A DNA stretch of 31,980 nt from Paracoccus sp041927875 (GTDB taxonomy: Bacteria; Pseudomonadota; Alphaproteobacteria; Rhodobacterales; Rhodobacteraceae): assembly GCF_041927875.1 (NCBI RefSeq), contig NZ_JBHFHN010000018.1; one strand, written 5' to 3'. The number at the start of each line of letters is the position of its first letter. Within the stretch, counting starts at the first letter, position 1. This document shows positions 18,121-28,600 of this stretch, in pieces. The notes under the pieces were generated by a model that was not told the origin of the DNA, did no database searches, and saw only the letters and a list, made by a program, of their open reading frames with translations. The position numbers were made by a program, and so were the translations under genes.

Positions 18121-18337
18121 GATGTGCTTCCTTTGTGGCATGGCCCCGACGGGGCGGCTTTGGCCAGATTAAACCGCCCCCCGCCCGCGCGAAAGCGTGA
18201 AACAGGGGGAAAGGCGCGCGTGCGGCGCATGGCTGAACGCCGCGCCATGGCCTTCGGTTTCCGCCCCTTGACGCAGCGCAGGCGACGGGCGATGCACAGG
18301 CGCGCGCGAACCGCGCGTGGATGGGTCGGGTGAACGG

Positions 18338-18916
18338 ATGCTGCGGCGGCTTTATGACTGGACGATGGGGCTGGCCCATCATCCCCATGCGATGTGGGCG
18401 CTGGCCTTTGTCGCCTTCATCGAAAGCTCGGTCTTTCCGATTCCGCCGGACGTGCTGATCATCCCGATGGTGCTGGCGCGCCCGCGTCAGGCCTGGCTGA
18501 TCGCGGGGGTGGCGACGCTGGCCTCGGTCGCGGGGGGGATCGCGGGCTATGCGATCGGCGCGGGGCTGATGGATACCGTCGGACAATGGGTGCTGACCGC
18601 CTATGGCAAGGCCGAGGCCTTTGACCAACTGGCCGCGCGGTTCAACGAACAGGGCGCCTGGGCGGTGCTGATCGCCGGGGTTACGCCCTTCCCGTTCAAG
18701 GTGATCACCATCTTTTCGGGGGCCACGGGCCTGTCGCTGCCGCTGTTCATCGGCGTGGCCATCATCGCCCGCGCGCTGCGGTTCTTTGTGGTGGCGGGGC
18801 TGCTGCGCATCTATGGCGCACCGATCCGTGATTTCATCGAACGCCGTCTGGGGCTTGTGTTCACCGTCGCAATGCTGATGCTGATCGGCGGATTTGTGGC
18901 GGTGAAGTGGCTCTGA
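18338..18916 (+). CDS. YqaA/DedA-type membrane protein
   Basis: This 192-residue inner-membrane protein has the VTT (SNARE-associated) fold of the YqaA branch of the DedA superfamily. Conserved points are ESSVFPIPPDVLIIP (residues 30-44), the GGIAGYAIGAG segment and the VTPFPFKVITIFSG block; hydrophobic helices fill most of the rest. DedA relatives act in lipid flipping or membrane potential homeostasis; the role of YqaA is not settled. The start is taken as ATG 18338, giving the normal LRRLYDWTM N-terminus; GTG 18317 would add seven residues. The stop overlaps the dsbB start by one base (TGATG), so the genes are translationally coupled. Confidence 0.85.
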   Translation: MLRRLYDWTMGLAHHPHAMWALAFVAFIESSVFPIPPDVLIIPMVLARPRQAWLIAGVATLASVAGGIAGYAIGAGLMDTVGQWVLTAYGKAEAFDQLAARFNEQGAWAVLIAGVTPFPFKVITIFSGATGLSLPLFIGVAIIARALRFFVVAGLLRIYGAPIRDFIERRLGLVFTVAMLMLIGGFVAVKWL

Positions 18917-19398
18917 TGAACAGACTGACGGGGATGGGCGCGCGGGCGCAGATGATCGGCCTGGGCGCGGCCTCGCTCGCGCTGGTCGCCATGGCCTTCG
19001 GGTTCGAGGCGGCGGGCTTTCGCCCCTGCGAATTGTGCATCCTGCAACGCTGGCCCCATGCGATCGCGGGCGCCATCGGGCTGATCGCGCTGGTGATGGC
19101 GCGCCCGCCGCGCGCGCTGGCGGTGCTGGGGCTGGGGGTGATGCTGGTCAGCCTGGGGCTTGGCATCTATCATTCGGGCGTCGAATGGCACCTGTGGGCG
19201 GGGCCGTCGGCCTGCACGGGTGGCGGCAACCTGACGCAGATGTCGACCCGGGATCTGCTGGATCAGATCATGGCCGCGCCGATGGTGCGCTGCGATCAAC
19301 CGGCGCTGACGATCTTTGGCACGACGATGGCGAACTGGAATGCCGTCGCCTCGGGGCTGCTGGCGGCGCTTTGGGCGCGGGCTGCGGTTGCGCGCTAA
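18916..19398 (+). CDS. dsbB: Disulfide bond formation protein DsbB
   Basis: DsbB (160 residues) is an inner-membrane quinone reductase that re-oxidises periplasmic DsbA. Both cysteine pairs are visible: Cys38 and Cys41 in PCELCILQRWPH, and Cys100 (SACTGG) with Cys126 (MVRCDQ) in the second periplasmic loop. Four hydrophobic helices surround them. The start ATG 18916 overlaps the stop of the preceding yqaA-like gene by one base. A DsbA gene is not in the window. The gyrA promoter lies over the last codons of dsbB, so gyrA does not depend on this operon. Confidence 0.95.
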   Translation: MNRLTGMGARAQMIGLGAASLALVAMAFGFEAAGFRPCELCILQRWPHAIAGAIGLIALVMARPPRALAVLGLGVMLVSLGLGIYHSGVEWHLWAGPSACTGGGNLTQMSTRDLLDQIMAAPMVRCDQPALTIFGTTMANWNAVASGLLAALWARAAVAR

Positions 19399-19416
19399 GC
19401 CTCGTCTGGCTATAGT
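19388..19416 (+). promoter_or_regulatory. Candidate sigma-70 promoter of gyrA
   Basis: TTGCGC (19388-19393) and TATAGT (19411-19416) are spaced by exactly 17 bases, about 75 bases before the gyrA start. The -35 overlaps the 3' end of dsbB. Confidence 0.5.
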
Positions 19417-19491
19417 CACCGGACACAAAATCTGGACAAGCGCGCCAGCCCTTCCCTGGGCCGAAGGCGCCCCCGATCAAAGGCATTTCGC

Positions 19492-22227
<2,736 letters not shown>

Positions 22228-22228
22228 G

Positions 22229-22296
22229 GGGGGGCGCTGCCCCCCTCTGGGCCTTTGGCCCATTCACCCCCCGGCGTATTTGGACAAGAAAGAATG
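22229..22296 (+). repeat. Dispersed intergenic element, copy D (between gyrA and trmFO)
   Basis: The copy has the same order as copy B. A hairpin (GGGGGGC 22229-22235 with GCCCCCC 22239-22245) is followed by TCT, a second hairpin (GGGCC/GGCCC, 22249-22261), ATTCA and the box CCCCCCGGCGTATTTGGACA followed by AGAAAGAATG. The last ATG of the box is the trmFO start codon. It lies just after the gyrA stop and runs in the same direction. Confidence 0.65.
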
Positions 22297-23634
22297 ACAG
22301 AGGCGATTCACGTTCTGGGTGGCGGGTTGGCCGGGTCGGAAGCGGCCTGGCAGATCGTGCAGGCGGGCGTGCCGGTGGTCATCCACGAGATGCGCCCGCA
22401 GGTCGAAACCTTTGCGCATAAATCCGGCGATTTTGCGGAAATGGTCTGTTCCAATTCGTTCCGCTCGGACGATGATGAACAGAATGCCGTGGGCCTGCTG
22501 CATTGGGAAATGCGCGCGGCGGGCGGGTTGGTGATGGCCATGGCCGACCGCCACAAGCTGCCGGCGGGGGGTGCCCTGGCGGTGGACCGTGAGGCGTTTT
22601 CCGGTGCGGTGACAGCGGCGTTGCGCGGGCATCCGCTGGTGTCCGTTCTTGAGGGTGAAGTGACCGACCTGCCCCGCGATGGTCGCTGGATCATCGCCAC
22701 CGGGCCACTGACCAGCCCGGCCCTGGGTCAGGCGATCCTGGCCGAGACCGGGCAGGATGCGCTTGCGTTTTTCGACGCGATCGCCCCCATCGTTTATGCC
22801 GACAGCATCGACATGTCGGTGGCCTGGGCGCAAAGCCGCTATGACAAGGGCGAGACCGAGGCCGAGCGCACCGCCTATCTGAACTGCCCGATGGACCGCG
22901 CGCAGTATGAGGCCTTCATCGACGCGCTGCTGGCGGCCGACAAGACCGAGTTTCATGAGGGTGAGACGGCGGGTTATTTCGACGGCTGCCTGCCCATCGA
23001 GGTGATGGCCGAACGCGGGCGCGAGACGCTGCGCCATGGGCCGATGAAGCCGGTCGGCCTGACCAATGCGCATCGCCCGACCGACAAGCCCTATGCCGTG
23101 GTGCAGCTGCGCCGCGACAATGCTTTGGGGACGCTTTACAATATCGTCGGCTTTCAGACGAAGATGAAGTATGGCGCGCAAACCGATGTTTTCAAACTGA
23201 TTCCCGGTTTGCAGGATGCGCGCTTCGCGCGTCTGGGCGGGATCCATCGCAACACCTTTCTGAACAGCCCGCTGCTGCTGGATGACCGGCTGCGGCTGCG
23301 CAGCCGCCCGAACCTGCGCTTTGCGGGCCAAGTGACGGGGGTTGAGGGCTATGTCGAAAGCGCGGCCATGGGCCTTTTGGCCGGGCGGATGGCTGCGGCC
23401 GAGGTTCTGGGCCGTGATCTGTCGCCGCCGCCCTTTACCACCGCGATGGGCGCACTGGTCAATCACATCACCGGCGGAGCTGATGCCAAGACCTTTCAGC
23501 CGATGAATGTCAACTTTGGCCTGTTCCCACCGATTGAGGCCAAGGGCGGGCGGCGCGGCCGCAAGGATCGCTACAAGGCCTATACCGACCGCGCGAAAGA
23601 TGATTTCTCGCAATGGCTTGCGACGCAAAGTTAA
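22294..23634 (+). CDS. trmFO: tRNA (uracil-54-C5)-methyltransferase TrmFO, FAD/folate dependent
   Basis: TrmFO (446 residues) makes m5U54 in the tRNA T-loop using methylenetetrahydrofolate and FAD. The N-terminal Rossmann motif VLGGGLAGSEAAW (about residues 7-19) binds FAD. VCSNSFRSDD, GALAVDREAF, YLNCPMDRAQYEAF and FHEGETAGYFDGCLPIEVMAERG (with the redox cysteine in GCLPIE) are family hallmarks. The C-terminal MNVNFGLFPP block is also typical. The start ATG 22294 belongs to the end of repeat copy D, whose AAGAAAG serves as a weak ribosome site. It overlaps gluQRS by 22 bases at its 3' end, so the two are likely coupled. Confidence 0.97.
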   Translation: MTEAIHVLGGGLAGSEAAWQIVQAGVPVVIHEMRPQVETFAHKSGDFAEMVCSNSFRSDDDEQNAVGLLHWEMRAAGGLVMAMADRHKLPAGGALAVDREAFSGAVTAALRGHPLVSVLEGEVTDLPRDGRWIIATGPLTSPALGQAILAETGQDALAFFDAIAPIVYADSIDMSVAWAQSRYDKGETEAERTAYLNCPMDRAQYEAFIDALLAADKTEFHEGETAGYFDGCLPIEVMAERGRETLRHGPMKPVGLTNAHRPTDKPYAVVQLRRDNALGTLYNIVGFQTKMKYGAQTDVFKLIPGLQDARFARLGGIHRNTFLNSPLLLDDRLRLRSRPNLRFAGQVTGVEGYVESAAMGLLAGRMAAAEVLGRDLSPPPFTTAMGALVNHITGGADAKTFQPMNVNFGLFPPIEAKGGRRGRKDRYKAYTDRAKDDFSQWLATQS

Positions 23635-24476
23635 GACGAACCCGGTTCGCGCCCTCGCCGACCGGTTGGCTGCATCTGGGCCATGCCCATGCCGCTTTGG
23701 TGGCCTGTGAACGCGCCGATCCGGGCCAGTTCCTGATCCGCATCGAGGATCTGGACCAGACCCGCAGCAGACCTTCCTATGAGGCCGCGATCTTTGAGGA
23801 TCTGGCCTGGCTGGGCCTGACCTGGCAGACCCCGGCGCTGCGCCAGTCCCAGAATATACCCGCCTATGCCAAGGCATTGGAGAGGCTGGCAGATCGCGGC
23901 CTGATATACCCCTGCACCTGTCGGCGCAGCGACATCCGCGCCGCCGCCGCTGCACCCAACGAGGGCGAGCCTTTGGCCGGTCCCGATGGCATCGTCTATC
24001 CCGGCACCTGTCGTGGCGCACCGATGCCTGCCGATTGGCAGGGCCGCACCCTGCGGCTGGACATGCGGAAAGCCTGCGCGGCGGTCAAGGTGATGCCGGC
24101 CTTCGTCGAACAGGGACCGATCCATGCCGGCGTTCACACCTTGTCTCAAGAGCGCCTGATAAACCACGTTGGAGACGTGGTTTTATGGCGCGCTGATACC
24201 GGCCCGGCCTATCACCTTGCAGTGGTCGTGGACGATGCCGCGCAGGGCATCACTGAGGTCACGCGCGGCGAAGATCTGTTTCAGGCCACGCAGATCCACG
24301 TTCTTCTTCAGACGTTACTTGAACTTTCGACGCCAAGCTATTGGCATCACGACCTTATCCGCGATGAGACAGGCAAGCGCCTGGCCAAGCGCGACGACGC
24401 CCGTGCGATCCGCGCCTATCGCGCCGAGGGGCTGACACCCGCCGATCTGCGCGCGCTGATCGGTCATTCGGGCTGA
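23613..24476 (+). CDS. gluQRS: Glutamyl-Q tRNA(Asp) synthetase
   Basis: This 287-residue protein is a paralogue of the glutamyl-tRNA synthetase catalytic core that attaches glutamate to queuosine at position 34 of tRNA-Asp. It lacks the C-terminal anticodon-binding region, as expected. The HIGH-type motif is APSPTGWLHLGHA near residue 13. The zinc site is formed by CTC (in YPCTCRRS) and later Cys (YPGTC). KRLAKRDDA stands in for the KMSKS loop. The start at 23613 lies inside the last codons of trmFO (22-base overlap) with no clear ribosome site. Its 3' end overlaps the convergent hisI by 13 bases. Confidence 0.93.
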   Translation: MACDAKLRRTRFAPSPTGWLHLGHAHAALVACERADPGQFLIRIEDLDQTRSRPSYEAAIFEDLAWLGLTWQTPALRQSQNIPAYAKALERLADRGLIYPCTCRRSDIRAAAAAPNEGEPLAGPDGIVYPGTCRGAPMPADWQGRTLRLDMRKACAAVKVMPAFVEQGPIHAGVHTLSQERLINHVGDVVLWRADTGPAYHLAVVVDDAAQGITEVTRGEDLFQATQIHVLLQTLLELSTPSYWHHDLIRDETGKRLAKRDDARAIRAYRAEGLTPADLRALIGHSG

Positions 24477-24820
24477 AGGATCTCGACCGCCTGTCCCCCT
24501 CGGATCGCGGTGTAAAAGCACGACCGGCGATTGGTGTGGCAGGCAGGGCCGGTCTGATCGACCAGCACCAGCAGGCAATCGCTGTCGCAATCGACGCGCA
24601 GCTCCACCAGCCGTTGCACATGGCCGGAGCTTTCGCCCTTGACCCAGTAATCCCCGCGCGAGCGTGACCAATAGGTGACCTTGCCGCTGGCCAGCGTGCG
24701 CGCCACGCTTTCGGCGTTCATCCAGGCCATCATCAGCACCTCGCCCGTCAGGTGATCCTGGGCGATGGCCGGGATCAGGCCGCGATCGTCAAAGCGCAGG
24801 CTGGCGGGGTCGAAGGTCAT
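24464..24820 (-). CDS. hisI: Phosphoribosyl-AMP cyclohydrolase HisI
   Basis: HisI (118 residues) opens the purine ring of phosphoribosyl-AMP in the third step of histidine synthesis. The zinc-binding cysteines are in DCDSDC and GPACHTNRRSCFY. The catalytic region MMAWMNAESVARTL and YWSRSRGDYWVKGESSGH is intact. It is a stand-alone protein, matching the separate HisE at 6748-7059. ATG 24820 is chosen because AAAGGAAG lies about six bases ahead; the longer frame upstream overlaps the divergent scaffold gene and is not real. Its end overlaps gluQRS by 13 bases. Confidence 0.96.
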   Translation of the reverse strand: MTFDPASLRFDDRGLIPAIAQDHLTGEVLMMAWMNAESVARTLASGKVTYWSRSRGDYWVKGESSGHVQRLVELRVDCDSDCLLVLVDQTGPACHTNRRSCFYTAIRGGQAVEILQPE

Positions 24821-24863
24821 GACGGCTTCCTTTCGGTCGATGAAGCGCCTATTTACCACGAAC

Positions 24864-25304
24864 ATGAGCGAGAGCGAACTGATCCAGCTATATTCCAAAC
24901 GCATCCTGGCTTTGGCTGCGGCGATCCCGCATCTGGGTCGCCTTCCCGCGCCGATGGGTAGCGCCAGCCGTCGCGCGCCTTTGTGTGGATCGACGATCAC
25001 CGTCGACGTGACGCTGGCGGAGGGGCGGGTCAGCGACTTTGCCCAGGACGTCAAGGCCTGCGCCTTGGGTCAGGCCTCGGCGGCGATCCTGGGGGGCGTG
25101 GTGATCGGGCTGGGCCGCGATCAGATCGCCGAAGGCCGCGCCGCGCTTGCGGCGCTGCTGGCGGGTCAGGCGCCCGCCCTGCCCGCGCCCTTCGACGGGC
25201 TGGCCGTACTGGCTGCCGCGCGCGACTATCCCAATCGGCACGCCTCGATCCTGCTGGCCTATGACGCCACGCTGGATGCGATCGACGCCGCGCAAAGCCA
25301 ATAA
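24864..25304 (+). CDS. IscU/NifU-like iron-sulfur scaffold relative
   Basis: This 146-residue protein resembles the N-terminal NifU/IscU scaffold fold: APLCGSTITVDVTL holds the first cysteine (Cys41), and QDVKACALGQASAAIL the second (Cys66). The third cluster cysteine of IscU (in the position of IHCSIL) is Ala127 in RHASILLAYDA, so a typical cluster cannot be bound with three cysteines. It may be a carrier, a degraded member or a protein with a different role. ATG 24864 fits the family start; the longer frame from 24765 overlaps hisI. No isc or suf genes are in the window. It is divergent from hisI, with 43 bp between them. Confidence 0.72.
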   Translation: MSESELIQLYSKRILALAAAIPHLGRLPAPMGSASRRAPLCGSTITVDVTLAEGRVSDFAQDVKACALGQASAAILGGVVIGLGRDQIAEGRAALAALLAGQAPALPAPFDGLAVLAAARDYPNRHASILLAYDATLDAIDAAQSQ

Positions 25305-25336
25305 AAAACCGCCGCCGTCCGGGTGGACAGCGGCGG
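25301..25336 (-). terminator. Terminator of the 38-residue protein gene
   Basis: CCGCCGC-C-GTCC (25309-25320) pairs with GGAC-A-GCGGCGG (25325-25336), with one mismatch, around a GGGT loop. On the minus strand it runs into TTTTTTATT, a clear intrinsic terminator about 75 bases past the small gene's stop. It touches the end of the convergent scaffold gene, whose stop codon TAA is at 25302-25304. Confidence 0.85.
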
Positions 25337-25410
25337 AAGTGGCGCATTCCTTACCAATTTGGGGACAGGCAAAGCGGCGGGGCGCCGCGGCGGAAAGCGC
25401 GAGGCAGAAA

Positions 25411-25527
25411 TCAGACAGAGCCAGGAAGCGACAGCGCCGCCACCAGCATCACCACCAGAGCCGCGACACCCAGACTGTCGGACAGGATCGAGGGCGAACG
25501 ACGCAGGGTCAGGATCAACTGAGACAT
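25411..25527 (-). CDS. 38-residue small protein
   Basis: The frame encodes MSQLILTLRRSPSILSD, then a hydrophobic segment (SLGVAALVVMLVAAL, about residues 18-33), ending LPGSV. The ribosome site AAGGAGG is perfect and lies seven bases before ATG 25527. Just downstream is a strong terminator. Together these mark a real, well-expressed small gene, probably a membrane peptide. The function is unknown; it could regulate a membrane complex. The ribosome site is covered by a hairpin (see 25529-25545). The gene stands alone between the scaffold gene (convergent) and recG (same strand, upstream). Confidence 0.75.
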   Translation of the reverse strand: MSQLILTLRRSPSILSDSLGVAALVVMLVAALSLPGSV

Positions 25528-25528
25528 G

Positions 25529-25545
25529 GCAACCTCCTTGGTTGC
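25529..25545 (-). promoter_or_regulatory. Hairpin covering the ribosome site of the 38-residue gene
   Basis: On the minus strand GCAACC (25545-25540) pairs with GGTTGC (25534-25529) around an AAGGA loop. The ribosome site AAGGAGG spans the loop and the first two bases of the 3' arm, and the start codon begins one base after the stem. Folding would partly hide the site, so translation could depend on temperature, ribosomes or a factor. Confidence 0.5.
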
Positions 25546-25609
25546 TATTTTGTTCTCATGATTCTGCGCGCGTGTAAAGAACTTTTTAAGAACATCCGTG
25601 AACACTGCC

Positions 25610-28600
25610 CTAACCTATCGAAAGGAGGCGAATCGCACGATCCTGTTCCATCAGCCACAGCAGCACCCGCGCCGCCTGACCTCGATCCGTCACCAGCCCC
25701 GGATCGTCGGCCAGAAGCTTGCGCGCATCGCTTTGCGCCACCGCCATCAGACCCGCCTGACGCTCCAGATCGGCAATCTGGAACCGCGGCAGCCCGGCCT
25801 GAGCCGTGCCGATCAGATCGCCCGCGCCGCGCAGGGCCAGGTCTTCCTCGGCGATGCGAAAGCCGTCCTCGGTGTCGCGCAGGATGCTCAGGCGGCGACT
25901 GGCGGTCTCGGACAGGGGCGGCTGAAACAGCATCAGGCAGGTCGACCGCGCCGCCCCGCGCCCGACCCGCCCGCGAAGCTGATGAAGCTGCGCCAGCCCG
26001 AAACTTTCCGCGCGCTCGATCACCATGATCGAGGCATTGGGCACATTCACCCCCACCTCGATCACCGTGGTGGCCACCAGAACGCGGGACCGGCCATCGG
26101 CAAAGGCAGCCATTGCCGCGTCCTTTTGTTCGGGGGGCATCTGGCCGTGCACCAGAGCCACCAGGCCAGCGTCGTCGGGTGCGGGATCAGACAGAAGCTG
26201 CGTCGATCCATCGGTGATCGGTTTGCCGACATCGACCACTGAGGACGCGCCCGGTGACGGCTTGTCAGCGTTGGCGGCGGGTGACCCGCTGACGGACGTC
26301 GGAACGTGGGCGAGCAGGCTTTCGGCGGCAGACCGCGCCACATCTGCGGTCGCTGGCTGGACGGCCTGTCGAGGTGCGGCCGACGGCCCATGCGCGTCGG
26401 CGGGCGGGGGAGCGTCTGGCTGTGAACCTGCCTCGTCGCGGCGGCCTGCGGGGTAGGACGCGGCGGAGGGTAGCGGGACGTCAGTCAAGCTGGGCGCGTC
26501 TGGCTGTGAAGGCGCTTCCTGGGGCGCTTCGTCGCTGGCAAGTCCGACACCATCCGGCGGGAACGCTGAGCCGGCGGCCCAAGGCGCTGCTCTCCGCTGC
26601 CCTTCGGCTTCGACCTGAGCGGCGTAGGTGGGTGCCGGCGCATCTGCGGGCCATGGCGCGGCGGCGGGCGGGGGAGCGTCTGGCTGTGAGCCTGCCTCGT
26701 GGCGGCGGCCAGCGGGGTAGGACGCGGCGGGTAGTAGCGGGACGTCAGTCAAGCTGGGCGCGTCCGGCTGTGAAGCTGCTTCGTCACTGCGGCCTGCGGG
26801 GTAAGTCGGGTCGAGGTCGGAGGGTAGCGCCCCATCAGTCAAGCTGTGCGCGTGTGGCCGCGCGCCTGCATCGTCGCGTCGGCCTGCGTGGTCGGACCGC
26901 TCAAGATCCGAGGGCGGCACCCCTTCACTCAAGCTGGGCGCGTGCTGTGAACCTGCCGCGTCGCTGCGGTCATCTCGGGGCAACCGCGCGTGGTCGGAAA
27001 AGGGTGAGCGGGTGGGCTGGATCGCTTCGGGTTGGTCCGAAGGCCCTTCGGTGAACGGTCCTTTGGTGGCAAACCTTGCGTCTTCAAATCGCAGCGGGGC
27101 GGGGGCGGGCCAGGTTGCGTCTGGATGCCCGCCATCTGTGGCAGGTCGACCACCGTCAAAGGACGTTCGCGCGTCAGCGGCCGCATGGTCATCGGGCGAG
27201 CAAGCTCCGCCGTCGCACGGTTCATCCGCAGGCCAGCCGGTCTCGGTCACGGGTGCTGCCGCGTCCGAAGGCGATGGCACGCCCACGGCACTTGCCACAT
27301 CGTCAGACCCCGACGCCATCACGGGTGGACTGCCGCCCTCGCGGCGCGTGGCATCATCGGGGGCGCGTGGTGCGCCGGGCTGCTTCGCGGCCGCATCTGG
27401 GGTGTCATCCGACAGAACGGACGCGCTGCCCGCCAATGGCGCATCGGCTGCCCCGGGAATACTGCCCCTGCCCGGCTGTGTTGGGGGCGCTGTTTCGCCC
27501 GATGGCGACAGCAGGTCGGCGGGCGATGGACGACCCGGCGGGATGCTGGTGCCGGGCTGCGCATGCCTGGCCGCCACTGGCGATCGCGGTGATGCCGCCG
27601 CCGAGGGGCGGTCATCGGCCTGCGAGGGCGATGGCTGATGAACCGCCCCGGCGCGGTCATGCGCCGCCGCGCCGCCGGACCCCGCCCGCGTGCCTGGCGG
27701 CAGCCCGACCGCTTCGCCGGGCCGCTGATCCGCCGAAGGCGGGGCCACCGGGCCGTGCAGCAAAGCATCGGACCGGGCCGATTGCGCCCTTGGCGCGGGC
27801 GCGCTGCGGGAATGCGGGCCGATGGAGGCCGGCGGTCGGTCGCCCCGGCTCTGGCGCGATATGCCACCGCCCGCCGCAGGCGCAGCCTGGCCGACCCCCA
27901 GCCCAAGCGCCTCCAGCCGGGCGCGCAACATCTGAAAGCGGGTCTCGGCGGCGGTCAGGTCGGTCAGTTCGCTATCCTCGACCAGCGGGCAGACCCAATA
28001 GGCCTGACGACCCTGGGCAATCGCCTGGGCCAGGTGCTGCACCACCTCCTCCAGCCGGTCCATGGCGATCAGCGCGGTTGTCACCGGGCTGCGGCCCGGC
28101 GGCTTTTCGTCCAGCAGGCTGATGTCCATATCGCCATATTGGGCCAGCGACAGCGATCGCGGGATCGGTGTCGCGGTCATCACCAGCACGTCGGGGGCCT
28201 GCCCCTTGGCGCCCAGTTCCATCCGTTGCGCGACGCCAAAGCGGTGCTGTTCGTCGATGATCGCCAGCCGAAGATCGGCAAATTCGACGCCGGGCTGAAA
28301 GACGGCATGGGTGCCGATCAGCAGATCGATCCGGCCCTGCGCCAGATCGGCCAGCCTGGCGGCTCGATCCGCGCCCTTGTCGCGTCCAGTCAACAGCGCG
28401 ATGCGCAGGCCCGCCGCATGCGCCAGCGGCGCCAGCGATTGCAGATGCTGGCGCGCCAGGATCTCGGTCGGGGCCATCAGCACCGCCTGCCCCCCGGCCT
28501 CGGCTGCAATCGCGGCGGCCAGCAGCGCGACCAGCGTCTTGCCCGAGCCGACATCGCCCTGAAGCAGCCGGTTCATCCGGCCCGGCGCGGCCATGTCCGC

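Larger units (their letters stand above)
26162..27895 (-). other. In-frame low-complexity insertion within recG
   Basis: The roughly 1734 bases correspond to residues 518-1095 of RecG. They keep one open frame with no stop. Composition is Pro/Ala/Ser/Asp/Gly/Arg-rich with almost no long hydrophobic stretch, which suggests disorder. The end nearest the C-terminus contains tandem 30-residue modules. Codons such as CTA CTA (in VPLLPAAS) and TCA, which are rare elsewhere in this window by eye, appear here. Boundaries are set by where recognisable RecG sequence stops and restarts and may be off by a few residues. Confidence 0.8.

Noticed and set aside
27012..27638. Plus-strand open frame opposite the recG insertion
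   Set aside because: I considered whether the insertion is a foreign gene on the other strand. The product is Ser/Gly/Ala-rich without domains, and the minus frame is the one continuous with RecG.
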